Assembly: GCF_015354245.1 (NCBI RefSeq)
Contig: NZ_JADKYZ010000007.1
Span: 292,912-356,911 of the forward strand
DNA: 64,000 nucleotides
Direction: 5' to 3'
From: Diaphorobacter caeni
Lineage (GTDB): Bacteria; Pseudomonadota; Gammaproteobacteria; Burkholderiales; Burkholderiaceae_C
Made by a program: the position numbers and the translations under genes. Below the pieces are notes generated by a model. It was not told where the DNA came from, did not search any database, and saw only the letters and a list, made by a program, of their open reading frames with translations. Of this stretch, positions 9,626 to 18,656 are shown in pieces. Numbering within the stretch: the first letter of the stretch is position 1; the number at the start of each line of letters is the position of its first letter.

Positions 9626-11712
9626 GCTGTGGCCTTCGTGTCGTTTGCGTCGCCATGCTCGGCGACTTCGAGAATCAACTGGCCCGCATTGAGCTGCGCG
9701 CCGGTGGCGACGCTGAGCTTTTCCACCTTGCCGGCGCAGGGCGCGAGCATGGGCATTTCCATCTTCATCGACTCGAGCACGACCAGTGGATCGTCCTTGG
9801 CCACCATCTGTCCGGCCTCGACGAACACCGCGATGACGCGCGCGCTCATCGGCGCCTTGAGCACGCCGCCCTTGCCATCCGCGTCACCGGCCGAGGAAAA
9901 GTCGACCACGCGTTCGAATACATGGCTGTTGGCGTGATCCTGTATCCAGATGCGCCCATCATGGTCGCGATGCCAGTGCAGTCTGCGCCACAGTCCGTCG
10001 AGCGCGAAGCTCAGCGTGCCGCCGTTGGCGCCCATGTCCGCTCCGCCCAGCAGGTTGTCCACGCGCCAGGATGGGGTGGTCGCATCGGTCGCATCTGGCG
10101 CCTGATGCGTCTGGTGTGCCTGTGGCTTTTGTCTGGAGGGTGGGTGGCCCTCGCGACATTGCAGGTGCAGCTGATCCGGCGCATCGCCGCGCGTGGCGGT
10201 GCATTCATGCAAAGTGGCTGCCGTGTGACTGGTCACATCGCGCATCCAGAAGCTGCGCCCCTCGCGGCGATCACTGGCAAGCGCAGGGGTCTTGAGCGAG
10301 CCTGCGGCGCCGCCGAGCAGCAGCGCCGCGGCGGCCTGTGCATGCGGCGATGGCGCGTGCGCCCATTCGGCACTCGCCAAGTCCTGTTTGCCGAGAAAGT
10401 CGGTGGTGACCTCGCCCGCGATGAAGCGCGGATGCGCGAGACAGCGCTGCAGAAAACCGAGATTGGTCCGCACGCCGAGTGCCGTCGTGTCTTCGCAGGC
10501 GCGTTGCAGCTTGAGCGCGCAGGCTTCGCGCGTGTCGGCGTGGGCCAGCAGCTTGGCGACCATGGAGTCGTAGAACGGCGTGATGGCGCTGCCGCTGTGC
10601 AGCGCGGCGTCGATGCGTATGCCCTCTGGCGGCTGCCACAGGCCCAGCGTGCCCACCTGCGGAAGATAGCCTTGCCACGGATCTTCCGCGCAGACGCGCA
10701 CTTCAATGGCGTGACCGCGCATGGCCACGTCGTCCTGACCGAAGGCGAGCGCCTCTCCCTGCGCCACGCGCAACTGCTGCTCGACGAGATCGAGGCCGGT
10801 CACCAGTTCGGTCACGCCGTGCTCGACCTGCAGGCGCGTGTTCATTTCCATGAAGTAGAAGTGCCGCTTGTCGGCGTCGAGCAAGAATTCCAGCGTGCCC
10901 ACTCCGGTGTAGCCGATCGCGCGGCAGGCGTTGCGCGCCACGTCGCCCATGGCCGCGCGCAACTCCGCGTTCACGGCGGGCGAGGGCGCTTCTTCGATGA
11001 GCTTCTGGAAGCGGCGCTGGGTGGAGCAATCGCGCTCGCCGAGATGCAGGCAGTTGCCGTGCTCGTCGCACAGCACCTGCACCTCGATGTGGCGGCCCTG
11101 TTCGATGGCGCGCTCGATGATGATCTCGTCCGAGCCAAAGGCGCTCGCCGCTTCGGAATGCGCCTGACGGAACATCTCGGGCAGCCCGGCGGGCTCGCGC
11201 ACCACGCGCATGCCGCGACCGCCACCGCCCGCTGCGGCTTTGAGGATCACCGGAAAGCCGATCTTCTCGGCCGCCGCAAGGATCTGCGCGACGCTGGTGC
11301 AGCCCTGCTCGCCCGGCACCGTGGGCACGCCAGCCGCCTGCATGGTGAGCTTGGCCTGCGCCTTGTTGCCCATGAGAGTGATGACCTTGGACGTGGGGCC
11401 GACGAACACCAGACCCGCATCCACCACGGCCTGGGCGAACTCGGCGTTCTCCGACAGAAAGCCGTAGCCCGGATGAATGGCCTGCGCTCCCGAGCGTCTG
11501 CAGGCGTCGATGATGGCCGCCACGTTGCGGTAGCTCTGGTCGGCCGCCGACGGTCCGATGTGCACCGCGAGATGCGCGGCCTGCACATGCGGGCTTTGCG
11601 CGTCGGCATCGGAGTAGACCGCGACGGTGCGCAGCCCCATGCGCCGCGCGGTGCGGATCACGCGCAGCGCGATCTCCCCTCGGTTGGCGATCAGCAAGGT
11701 GTCGAAGCGCAT
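9622..11712 (-). CDS. Acyl-CoA carboxylase alpha subunit (biotin carboxylase plus BCCP)
   Basis: 696 residues. The biotin carboxylase domain shows IANRGEIALRVIRTARRMG, the ATP-grasp glycine loop KAAAGGGGRGMRVV, ERDCSTQRRFQKLIEEAPSP, and EMNTRLQVEHGVTEL. The C-terminal biotinyl domain carries VLESMKMEMPM, placing biotin on Lys650. A variable, His/Gln-rich linker lies near residues 500-560. It would carboxylate biotin with ATP and bicarbonate; the beta subunit encoded at 13040-14656 would transfer the carboxyl group to an acyl-CoA. The family includes 3-methylcrotonyl-CoA (LiuD) and geranyl-CoA (AtuF) carboxylases; linkage to AtuA makes the AtuF-like assignment attractive but unproven. Confidence 0.92.
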   Translation of the reverse strand: MRFDTLLIANRGEIALRVIRTARRMGLRTVAVYSDADAQSPHVQAAHLAVHIGPSAADQSYRNVAAIIDACRRSGAQAIHPGYGFLSENAEFAQAVVDAGLVFVGPTSKVITLMGNKAQAKLTMQAAGVPTVPGEQGCTSVAQILAAAEKIGFPVILKAAAGGGGRGMRVVREPAGLPEMFRQAHSEAASAFGSDEIIIERAIEQGRHIEVQVLCDEHGNCLHLGERDCSTQRRFQKLIEEAPSPAVNAELRAAMGDVARNACRAIGYTGVGTLEFLLDADKRHFYFMEMNTRLQVEHGVTELVTGLDLVEQQLRVAQGEALAFGQDDVAMRGHAIEVRVCAEDPWQGYLPQVGTLGLWQPPEGIRIDAALHSGSAITPFYDSMVAKLLAHADTREACALKLQRACEDTTALGVRTNLGFLQRCLAHPRFIAGEVTTDFLGKQDLASAEWAHAPSPHAQAAAALLLGGAAGSLKTPALASDRREGRSFWMRDVTSHTAATLHECTATRGDAPDQLHLQCREGHPPSRQKPQAHQTHQAPDATDATTPSWRVDNLLGGADMGANGGTLSFALDGLWRRLHWHRDHDGRIWIQDHANSHVFERVVDFSSAGDADGKGGVLKAPMSARVIAVFVEAGQMVAKDDPLVVLESMKMEMPMLAPCAGKVEKLSVATGAQLNAGQLILEVAEHGDANDTKATA

Positions 11713-11758
11713 GGTGCCTGCCTTTCCTTGTGCTTGGTGTTCTGGTGCCCGTGGCGAC

Positions 11759-12925
11759 TCAGGCGGCGCGCTTGGGCAGGGTGCCCATGTGCTTGCAGAT
11801 GATGGTCAGCATGATTTCGTCGGCGCCGCCGCCGATCGAGATCAGCCGCAGATCGCGCCAGGCGCGGGAGACCTTGTTCTCCCAGGTGAAACCCATGCCT
11901 CCCCAGTACTGCAGGCAGGAATCGGTGACTTCGCGGCACAGGCGTCCGGCCTTGAGCTTGCACATCGATGCGAGCTCGGTCATGTCGCCGCCCGCCATGT
12001 GGACCTGCGCTGCGCGGTAGACGGTGGAGCGCAGCATCTCGACGTCGGTCTTGAGCTCGGCGAGGCGAAAGTGCACGGCCTGGTTGTCGAGGATCGAGCG
12101 ACCGAACGCCTTGCGCTCGCGGGTGTATTCGATGGTGTCGTTGATCACGTTGCTGAGCGCCGTCACGCGCCGTGTCGCGCCGCTCAGGCGCTCTTCCTGG
12201 AACTGGCGCATCTGGTAGGTGAAGCCCTTGCCTTCCTCGCCGATGCGGTTGCGCACCGGCACGCGCACGTCGTCGAAGAACACCTGCGCGGTGTCGGACG
12301 CCCACATGCCGACCTTCTTGATCTTGTTCATCGTGATGCCCTTGCGCAGCTTGCCGTTCTCGCGCAGCGGCACGCAGATCAGCGACTTGTTGCGGTGGAC
12401 GTCTCCGTCGCTGGTGTTGGCGAGCAGGCACATCCAGTCGGCCTGCGTGGCATTGGTGATCCACATCTTGGAGCCGTTGATGACGTAGTCGTCACCGTCG
12501 CGGCGTGCGGTGGTCTTGAGCGAGGCGACATCTGAGCCCGCGCCCGATTCCGACACGCCGAGGCAGACCACCAGATCGCCCGCGATCGAGGGCTTGAGAA
12601 ATTCCTCGCGCAGCGCGTCGGAGCCGAAGTGCGTGAGGGCTGGCGTCGCCATATCGGTCTGCACGGCGATCGCCATGCCCACGCCGCCGGAGCTGATGCC
12701 GCCGATGGCCTCGCAGAAGGCGATCTCGTAGGTGTAGTCGAGGCCCATGCCGCCAAACTCCACCGGTTTGTTCACGCCGAGAAAGCCGGCCGAGCCGAGT
12801 TTCTTGAAGACCTCGTGCGCGGGGAATATTTCCGCAGCCTCCCACTCGTCGACATGCGGTTCGATCTCGCGCTCGATCAGCTTGCGCACGCTGTCCTGCA
12901 GGGCAATGTGTTCGGGTGTCATCAT
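11759..12925 (-). CDS. Acyl-CoA dehydrogenase (isovaleryl-/citronellyl-CoA type)
   Basis: 388 residues of the FAD-dependent acyl-CoA dehydrogenase family: CLGVSESGAGSDVASLKTTA, KMWITNATQADWMCLLANT, a conserved RRVTALSN and a C-terminal LQYWGGMGFTWENKVSRAWR. In its position between carboxylase beta and alpha genes it would produce the 2,3-unsaturated acyl-CoA that the carboxylase acts on, as isovaleryl-CoA dehydrogenase (LiuA) or citronellyl-CoA dehydrogenase (AtuD) do. The start at 12925 (ATGATG) has GGAGAC upstream. Confidence 0.9.
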   Translation of the reverse strand: MMTPEHIALQDSVRKLIEREIEPHVDEWEAAEIFPAHEVFKKLGSAGFLGVNKPVEFGGMGLDYTYEIAFCEAIGGISSGGVGMAIAVQTDMATPALTHFGSDALREEFLKPSIAGDLVVCLGVSESGAGSDVASLKTTARRDGDDYVINGSKMWITNATQADWMCLLANTSDGDVHRNKSLICVPLRENGKLRKGITMNKIKKVGMWASDTAQVFFDDVRVPVRNRIGEEGKGFTYQMRQFQEERLSGATRRVTALSNVINDTIEYTRERKAFGRSILDNQAVHFRLAELKTDVEMLRSTVYRAAQVHMAGGDMTELASMCKLKAGRLCREVTDSCLQYWGGMGFTWENKVSRAWRDLRLISIGGGADEIMLTIICKHMGTLPKRAA

Positions 12926-13039
12926 GATGGTGTCTCCGTTGAATGGGGTGAAGGGGCAGGTGCGGACCGACGGGGTCGTGGCGGCCCGGTGACTCGGAAA
13001 TGCTCGGAAGGCGGACGGGCGAGTCAGAAACTCGGAAGC

Positions 13040-14656
13040 TCAAAAACGCGCGACGCTGAACTGCACCGGATGCAGTGCGCGCTCGCGCGCATCGGCCGCC
13101 GTGGCGAGCGCCATGCCCAGCCAGGCGCGGGTTTCGCGCGGGTCGATCACGCCGTCGTCGAGCAGCAGGCTGCTGGTGTGGATGGCGCCGGACTGTGATT
13201 CGAAGGTGCGCACGATGGCCGCGCTTTCCTCGTCGGCCTTGGCCTCGTCGAGCGCCTTGCCGCTGCGTCTGGCCGATGCCTCGGCGACGAGCCGCATGGT
13301 CATCGCGGCCTGTTCGCCGCCCATGACGGCCGTCTTGGAATTGGGCCAGGAGAGCAGCAGATCGGGCTTGAACGCGCGCCCGCACATGCCGTAGTTGCCC
13401 GCGCCGTAAGAGGCGCCGCACATTACGGTGAAGCGCGGCACGCTGGCGTTGGAGAGCGCCTGGATGAGCTTGGCGCCATGCTTGATGATGCCGGCCTGCT
13501 CGTGCGCGGTGCCGACCATGAAGCCCGTGATGTTCTGCAGGAAAACGAGCGGGCGACCGAGCTGCACGCAGAGCTGGATGAACTGCGCGGCCTTGTTCGC
13601 GCCGTCGCTGTCGAGCGGGCCGTTGTTGGTGAGGATGCCGACCGAGTGGCCCTCGATGTCCGCGTAGCCGCAGACCGTGGCCGCGCCGAACGCTTCCTTG
13701 AACGCGTGGAACAAGGAGCCATCGACCAGCCGCGCGATCACCTCGCGCATGTCCACCGGCGTGCGGCCTTCAACGGGCATGATCTGCAGAAGGTCGTCGG
13801 CATCGTGGGCCGGAGGCTCGAACGGTGCCGGTGCGGCGTTGCGCCAGGCGATCTGCTTCAGGATGCCGCGCACGCGCTGGATGCCCTCGAGATCGTTGTC
13901 CGCCACATAGTCCGCAAGGCCCGAGGTGGCGGCGTGCATGTCCGCGCCGCCGAGCTCTTCGTCGCTTGCGTCCTCGCCGGTCGCGGACTTGAGCAGCGAC
14001 GGCCCGGCGAGATAGGCATGGGCCTGCTCGCGGACCATCACCACATAGTCCGAGAGCCCCGGCAGATAGGCACCGCCGGCGGCGGACGAGCCATGGATCA
14101 GCGACACCACCGGCAGCCCGGCGGCCGACAGGCGCGCGAGGTTGTAGAACATGCCGCCGCCGACCATGAAGCGCTCGACGCGGTACTTGCGCAGATTGCC
14201 GCCCGCGCTCTCCACCAGCTGCACCAGCGGCAGCTTCTGCGCGAGTGCGATCTCCTGCGCGCGGATGAGCTTCTGGCCGGTGAGCGACTGCATCGCACCC
14301 GCGCTGATGCCCGAATCGTTCACGGCGATCATGCAGCGCACGCCGCTGATATGGCCAATGCCGACGATCAGGGCGCTGCCCGGAACGCTGGTCGCGGGAT
14401 CTGGATCCTCCAGGCTGCAATAGCCCGCGAGCGCCATCAGCTCAAAGAACGGCTGATCGGCATCGAGCAGGTGCGCCAGCCGCTCGCGCGGCAGCAGCTT
14501 GCCCTGCGCATGAAATGTCTTCGCCGCACGCGCCGAACGCGCACGGGTACGTTCCTCCAGCGCCTGAACCTCGGCAATGCGCGCCAACATGTGCTCGCGA
14601 TTGCGTTCCGCGCCGTTGATCCTGCTGCTGTTCATTCCGCCCACCTTCGCATCCAT
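13040..14656 (-). CDS. Acyl-CoA carboxylase beta subunit (carboxyltransferase)
   Basis: 538 residues with the two crotonase-like halves of a biotin-dependent carboxyltransferase: KLLPRERLAHLLDADQPFFE, GSSAAGGAYLPGLSDYVVMV, GILTNNGPLDSDGANKAAQF, FLQNITGFMVGTAHEQAGII and MCGASYGAGNYGMCGRAF. This is the LiuB/AtuC class. The start at 14656 has a GGGAGA site. It is the first gene of the minus-strand run (carboxyltransferase, dehydrogenase, carboxylase alpha, AtuA, Bug); a promoter should lie in the 287 bp upstream. The 114-bp gap to the dehydrogenase gene shows no hairpin I can support. Confidence 0.92.
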   Translation of the reverse strand: MDAKVGGMNSSRINGAERNREHMLARIAEVQALEERTRARSARAAKTFHAQGKLLPRERLAHLLDADQPFFELMALAGYCSLEDPDPATSVPGSALIVGIGHISGVRCMIAVNDSGISAGAMQSLTGQKLIRAQEIALAQKLPLVQLVESAGGNLRKYRVERFMVGGGMFYNLARLSAAGLPVVSLIHGSSAAGGAYLPGLSDYVVMVREQAHAYLAGPSLLKSATGEDASDEELGGADMHAATSGLADYVADNDLEGIQRVRGILKQIAWRNAAPAPFEPPAHDADDLLQIMPVEGRTPVDMREVIARLVDGSLFHAFKEAFGAATVCGYADIEGHSVGILTNNGPLDSDGANKAAQFIQLCVQLGRPLVFLQNITGFMVGTAHEQAGIIKHGAKLIQALSNASVPRFTVMCGASYGAGNYGMCGRAFKPDLLLSWPNSKTAVMGGEQAAMTMRLVAEASARRSGKALDEAKADEESAAIVRTFESQSGAIHTSSLLLDDGVIDPRETRAWLGMALATAADARERALHPVQFSVARF

Positions 14657-14883
14657 GGGTTGTCTCCCGTTGCTTGGTTCGCTTCGACCGGATTTCGCTG
14701 TGGATCACGTGATTCATTAGAAAAATGCAATCCAACGAGCGATGAAGGCAATGATGACAGAGACGCCATGCGGCATCCAACAAGAACTTCCCCGATATTT
14801 CATAAGAAAGTCTTATGCATTGAGGCCTCGCAATCGCACCCACGCGTGACCGGACAACCGCCGCCAGAGGTGGCGCAGGCAAC

Positions 14884-14917
14884 AAAAAAGCCAGCCCCGC
14901 AAATGCGGTGACTGGCT
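14884..14917 (-). terminator. Rho-independent terminator after the META/DUF4377 gene
   Basis: On the minus strand the stem AGCCAG...CTGGCT, with an inner CCGCA/TGCGG helix, is followed by a run of six T. It sits 25 bp past the stop codon of the upstream lipoprotein gene. Confidence 0.75.
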
Positions 14918-14942
14918 CGTTCAGACAATCAGTATGTGTGGA

Positions 14943-15860
14943 TCAACGCATGCGTTCGGATTCGACGATCATGTCGAGAACGTAGGCGTGGGTGGGGGCA
15001 TCGGCGGGCTGCACGCCGTTCTTGGCCAGCGAGTAGCGATTCACGCGCACGACATTGCGAATTCCTGGCTCGAAGTTGTAGCCTTCGATGCTGCCCTGCA
15101 TGATGCGCCAGTCGCCGGTCGTGCGCTTGATGCCCTTGTTGTCGTAGCTGAGTTCGCGCACGCGCAGGCATTTGGCTTTGGGCATCAGCGGGTTGTTGCA
15201 GTCGACCTTCTCGGGAGCCACTTCGAGAAAGATGCGCTCGCCGGCCGAGCCGTAGCGCGTGGCGGGCGTGGGCTGGCCGATCAGCTCCCAGCGCACGCCG
15301 TCGGCGAACGTCAGGTACAGGCGGATCGGCTGGTTGGTGCCTGCGGGAACGATCTGGAACTTCTGCGCGAGCGGCAACTGCTGCACGACCTTGCGCTCCT
15401 GCAGCATCTGCGCGTTGTCGACACAGGCGCGCATGGTGGAGATGGGGCGCTGCAGTTCCAGCTTGTCGAGGCTGGTGGTGTAGCTCGCGTTCACCAGGTT
15501 GCAGAGGTTCTGCACGCTGACCTGGTTGTTCTGGAAGCTCAGCGTCGGTGCGGCCTTGTCGGCGATCAGCCAGTCGTTGAGCAGCTTGCCGTCCGGTCCC
15601 ATGACCTGCGAGAGGCTCCAGAAGTATTGGGGCAGCAGTTGCGCGGCGTTGGAGTTGGGTTCCATGGGCTTGAGGGGGATGATGGCGGGAGCGACGGTTG
15701 CAGTTGCCGGTGCGTTGGCAGCGGCCGGCGCTGGCGCTGCAGCAGTGGAATTGCTCTGCGAAGTGGCGCAGGCGGCGACGACGGCCGCTGCTGCGGCGAT
15801 CCCGGCCAGACGCGCAATGCGGGCCATGGGGGTATTCAGGCGGGTGAATGTTGGGCTCAT
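14943..15860 (-). CDS. Exported META/DUF4377-like protein
   Basis: 305 residues from the ATG at 15860. The N-terminus has a hydrophobic alanine-rich segment ending in VVAACATS, a lipobox-like site for lipoprotein export. An Ala/Pro linker follows, then a META-like domain (CNLVNASYTTSLDKLELQRP, ACVDNAQMLQERKVVQQLP) and a C-terminal part (VDCNNPLMPKAKCLRVRELS, GSIEGYNFEPGIRNVVRVNR) matching DUF4377. An in-frame upstream start at 15911 would bury the signal peptide and is less likely. The role is unknown; META-domain proteins are linked to stress tolerance at the outer membrane. Confidence 0.82.
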   Translation of the reverse strand: MSPTFTRLNTPMARIARLAGIAAAAAVVAACATSQSNSTAAAPAPAAANAPATATVAPAIIPLKPMEPNSNAAQLLPQYFWSLSQVMGPDGKLLNDWLIADKAAPTLSFQNNQVSVQNLCNLVNASYTTSLDKLELQRPISTMRACVDNAQMLQERKVVQQLPLAQKFQIVPAGTNQPIRLYLTFADGVRWELIGQPTPATRYGSAGERIFLEVAPEKVDCNNPLMPKAKCLRVRELSYDNKGIKRTTGDWRIMQGSIEGYNFEPGIRNVVRVNRYSLAKNGVQPADAPTHAYVLDMIVESERMR

Positions 15861-16076
15861 GAACGAAGACTCCCTGTTCGATTGGATGTTCGGTTGGATG
15901 TGGTGAACCATAACGGCATTTCGTCGTCGGCTGTGTCAGCCAAGCTTGTCGGATGGCATGATGCCACCGCTCGCGTCGCGGGTGCGATGCGGCGGCAGCG
16001 CTTGCGGCATGAAAGACCGGACTCCGCTGGAATGGTTCCTTGGAACGGCAGGGATGTCATGTGGTCCGCGGCCGGA

Positions 16077-16973
16077 TCAGTCGATGAACAGTGCGGGATC
16101 GACCATCGTTCGATTGAGCATCACGCCCCAGTGCAGGTGCGGGCCGGTCACGCGTCCGGTGGCACCCACCTTGCAGAAGGCGTCGCCGGTCTTGAGTTCG
16201 TCGCCGACCTTGCAGTCCGTCGTGCTCAGATGGCAGTACATGGTGAGCAGGCCGCCGCCATGGTCCAGCCACACCGTGCCGCCGTTGAAGAAATAGTCGC
16301 CGACGTCGATTACCCGTCCGGGCAGCGGCGCGGTCACCGGCGTGCCGGTGGCGGCGGCGATGTCCATGCCGCTGTGGGGATTGCGCGGCTGGCCATTGAA
16401 GATGCGGCGCAGGCCGAACGAGCTCGAACGCCGCCCCGGCACCGGCACCCGCATGTGCAGATCGGCCGCGCGCGCGAACGGTTCGCTGAACGTGGCCATG
16501 ATCTTCTGCTGGTGGTCGCGTTCGCGTTCGTAACGGGCGTTGTCCTCGGGCGAGAGGTCCACCGTCTTGGGCGATACCTTGAGGCGCTGTTCAGTGTATT
16601 TTTTGGCGCGGACCTGATACTCGAGCGCGCGTGTGCCCTTGTCCGTCTGCACGTTGACATGCTGCTCGCCCACAGTGGCGGCAAGCGGGACTCCGACGAC
16701 GGCGGTCCATTCGATCATGTCTCCCAGCACGAGCACCTGCGAGTCCCCGGTGGTCACCTTGGGGCGCTGGGGCGCGGGGCCGAGCGAGAGGCGCGCTACA
16801 CCGCCGGGCACGCGGCCGTCACGCGGCCAAAGCGACAGGGCCGCACCATCATGCTCCGGGGCACGGGTTCTCGCCGCCAGAGCGGGCGGCAGGGCGGACA
16901 GCAGACAGGCGCCTCCGAGCGCCTGCATCCATCGGCGGCGCGCAAGGGTATCGGGGTGGAATGTTTCGTTCAT
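16077..16973 (-). CDS. M23 family peptidoglycan endopeptidase, Tat-type signal
   Basis: 298 residues. The N-terminus ARRRWMQALGGACLLSALPP is a plausible twin-arginine signal. The C-terminal M23 (lysostaphin-like) domain shows the zinc-binding signature PHSGMDIAAATGTPVTAPLP and the second motif GPHLHWGVML, with YCHLS between. It should cleave peptide cross-links in the cell wall in the periplasm, or act as an amidase activator. The active-site histidines are intact, favouring an active enzyme. It lies between two other exported-protein genes on the same strand, separated from them by 115-215 bp. Confidence 0.88.
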   Translation of the reverse strand: MNETFHPDTLARRRWMQALGGACLLSALPPALAARTRAPEHDGAALSLWPRDGRVPGGVARLSLGPAPQRPKVTTGDSQVLVLGDMIEWTAVVGVPLAATVGEQHVNVQTDKGTRALEYQVRAKKYTEQRLKVSPKTVDLSPEDNARYERERDHQQKIMATFSEPFARAADLHMRVPVPGRRSSSFGLRRIFNGQPRNPHSGMDIAAATGTPVTAPLPGRVIDVGDYFFNGGTVWLDHGGGLLTMYCHLSTTDCKVGDELKTGDAFCKVGATGRVTGPHLHWGVMLNRTMVDPALFID

Positions 16974-17087
16974 CGGTGAATGGAAGTTCAGCAGAAATGG
17001 ATCGCTTCAGTATGCCGGGTTTGAATGCGGGGTGGGCTGCACATGGCCTTGCGGGTGCTCTCCATGGAGGGCGACGGAGCGGTGGAT

Positions 17088-18398
17088 TCAGCGGCTTCTT
17101 TCCCGTTCACTGTCGTGGTTGCGATGGCCCGAGGCTTGGGGAGGAGGTCGGCGCTGGTGATCGCTTCCATGCGAATGGGATGTGCGTGCACCTTCCTTCA
17201 CCTCATGGCGCGTGGGAGGTGGCGGAGCCGAAGCCCCGGGTGGTGACTGCGTTTGGTCTTGGGTGATGGACATCGCGGCGGCCTCGGTGGCGCTGCGGTT
17301 CGGGTCCATCACGCTCGACGAGCGCGAGACGTAGGTCGTGTTGTTGAAGACCACCGCCGGGCGCGCGGCGGGCGGTGGCGGCGGCTCGCCTGGATGCCAG
17401 CCGCGTGCGCTGGTGTCGCGCTGACCCCAATGCATGTTCCAGTGGTGCCAGCCCCACGCTCGGTGCTCCACGGTCTGCACGAGCACGACGCCCGATCCGA
17501 AGCCAATGAGCCCGTCGGCTGCTGGAGTGGGCGCGGAATGGTGATATCCGGAGTAGACCGGCATGGGCTCGCCGTACACAAGCGCGGGGTCGTAGCGTGG
17601 AACGAAAACCAGGTCGGGCTGGCTCTCGGCGATCTCGATGTATTCACCGGACTGTGGAATCACCGGCTCTGGATAATCGTTGACCTCCATGTCGGCTGAC
17701 GGCGTGTAGTTGGCGACGGGCGTCGGCTGCGGGCTCGTGGTCACCTTGAGCTGGGCCGAGTTCTGGAGCGTGCCTGCCTTGTTGGCGCGCTCGCGCATCA
17801 CCTGGATGGCGTTGAGCACGTCGGTCGGGCGATGGTAGTACGCCTTGCCCAGCGCGGTGGTCCAGGGCAGGTTCGAGGCCAGCTGTGCGAGCACGTTGGG
17901 AAACTCGGTCAGCCCCTTGACCGACGGATCCCACGGCTTTTCGCTGGCAGCGCTGTTGCGCGCGTCGTTCCTGATGAGCTGCGGATTCTCGGCGAGCCAG
18001 GCCTCGGCGGCGGAAATCTGTTCGGGATAGGTCGCCCCCGCGAGCACCTGGGCGACCAGCTTGTCGGGATAGAGGGCGATGGGCGCGACCATCTGGTAGA
18101 GCACGTCGGCGGCAGGCAATCGGTAGGTGATCGGCGTGGCCTCGGTGACCGTTTGCGTGGCGCTTGAGGCAGGCTGTGCCGGCATGCTGTCGACCGCGAC
18201 GGGAGTGGACGCGGGGGCTGCGGCTGGCGGAGCCTGGACGTCGTCATTGCAGCCGGTGAGGATCAGCGCCAAGGCCAGGGCCATCCCCAGAACGCTCAGC
18301 GGCACCTTGCGGCCCCAAGGGTCGCGGGTCGGCCCGCAGTGGTGGGCGGGCGGCTTGGAAAGTGCGGACTGCATCAAATGGCGCTCCTTGTCGAGCAC
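17088..18398 (-). CDS. DUF3300 domain lipoprotein
   Basis: About 436 residues (428 if the second ATG at 18374 is used). A hydrophobic segment ends in LALILTGCNDD, a clear lipobox, so the protein is a probable lipoprotein. The DUF3300 core reads MVAPIALYPDKLVAQVLAGA, TYPEQISAAEAWLAENPQL and VLAQLASNLPWTTALGKAYY, followed by VFVPRYDPALVYG. The C-terminal 100 residues are Pro/His/Arg-rich and probably disordered. The function is unknown; the family is common in proteobacterial envelopes. Confidence 0.85.
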   Translation of the reverse strand: MLDKERHLMQSALSKPPAHHCGPTRDPWGRKVPLSVLGMALALALILTGCNDDVQAPPAAAPASTPVAVDSMPAQPASSATQTVTEATPITYRLPAADVLYQMVAPIALYPDKLVAQVLAGATYPEQISAAEAWLAENPQLIRNDARNSAASEKPWDPSVKGLTEFPNVLAQLASNLPWTTALGKAYYHRPTDVLNAIQVMRERANKAGTLQNSAQLKVTTSPQPTPVANYTPSADMEVNDYPEPVIPQSGEYIEIAESQPDLVFVPRYDPALVYGEPMPVYSGYHHSAPTPAADGLIGFGSGVVLVQTVEHRAWGWHHWNMHWGQRDTSARGWHPGEPPPPPAARPAVVFNNTTYVSRSSSVMDPNRSATEAAAMSITQDQTQSPPGASAPPPPTRHEVKEGARTSHSHGSDHQRRPPPQASGHRNHDSERERSR

Positions 18399-18595
18399 GG
18401 TGGTGTTCTGTCGGCATCACGGTGGTAGCGGCGATCCGTGATGGGCCTACCAGAATAACGCGGTTGGCTCAGGTATGTTGACCGGGGCGTGCAGGAGGAA
18501 CCCGATGCGGTGCGGCTCATCGGTTTCCAACACGCGCTTGTTGCGACCGGATGTTGCCGCAGTGAACGGCTGGTGAAGTGGTGGCACCAAAGAGA

Positions 18596-18626
18596 ATGGC
18601 AGGCTGCCTTTCGGTCAGCCTGCCAT
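18596..18626 (-). terminator. Terminator-like hairpin after glnS
   Basis: A perfect 11-bp stem (ATGGCAGGCTG and its complement) with a 9-nt loop lies 30 bp beyond the glnS stop. The following minus-strand sequence has only a short broken T tract, so termination may be partly factor-dependent. Confidence 0.6.
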
Positions 18627-18656
18627 GGCGGCGGTGCAGCGCGGCGTCAGGCCGGC

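Noticed and set aside
12990..13036. Repeated CTCGGAA words upstream of the acyl-CoA dehydrogenase gene
   Set aside because: Only a few short, irregularly spaced words; not enough to call an operator or repeat array.
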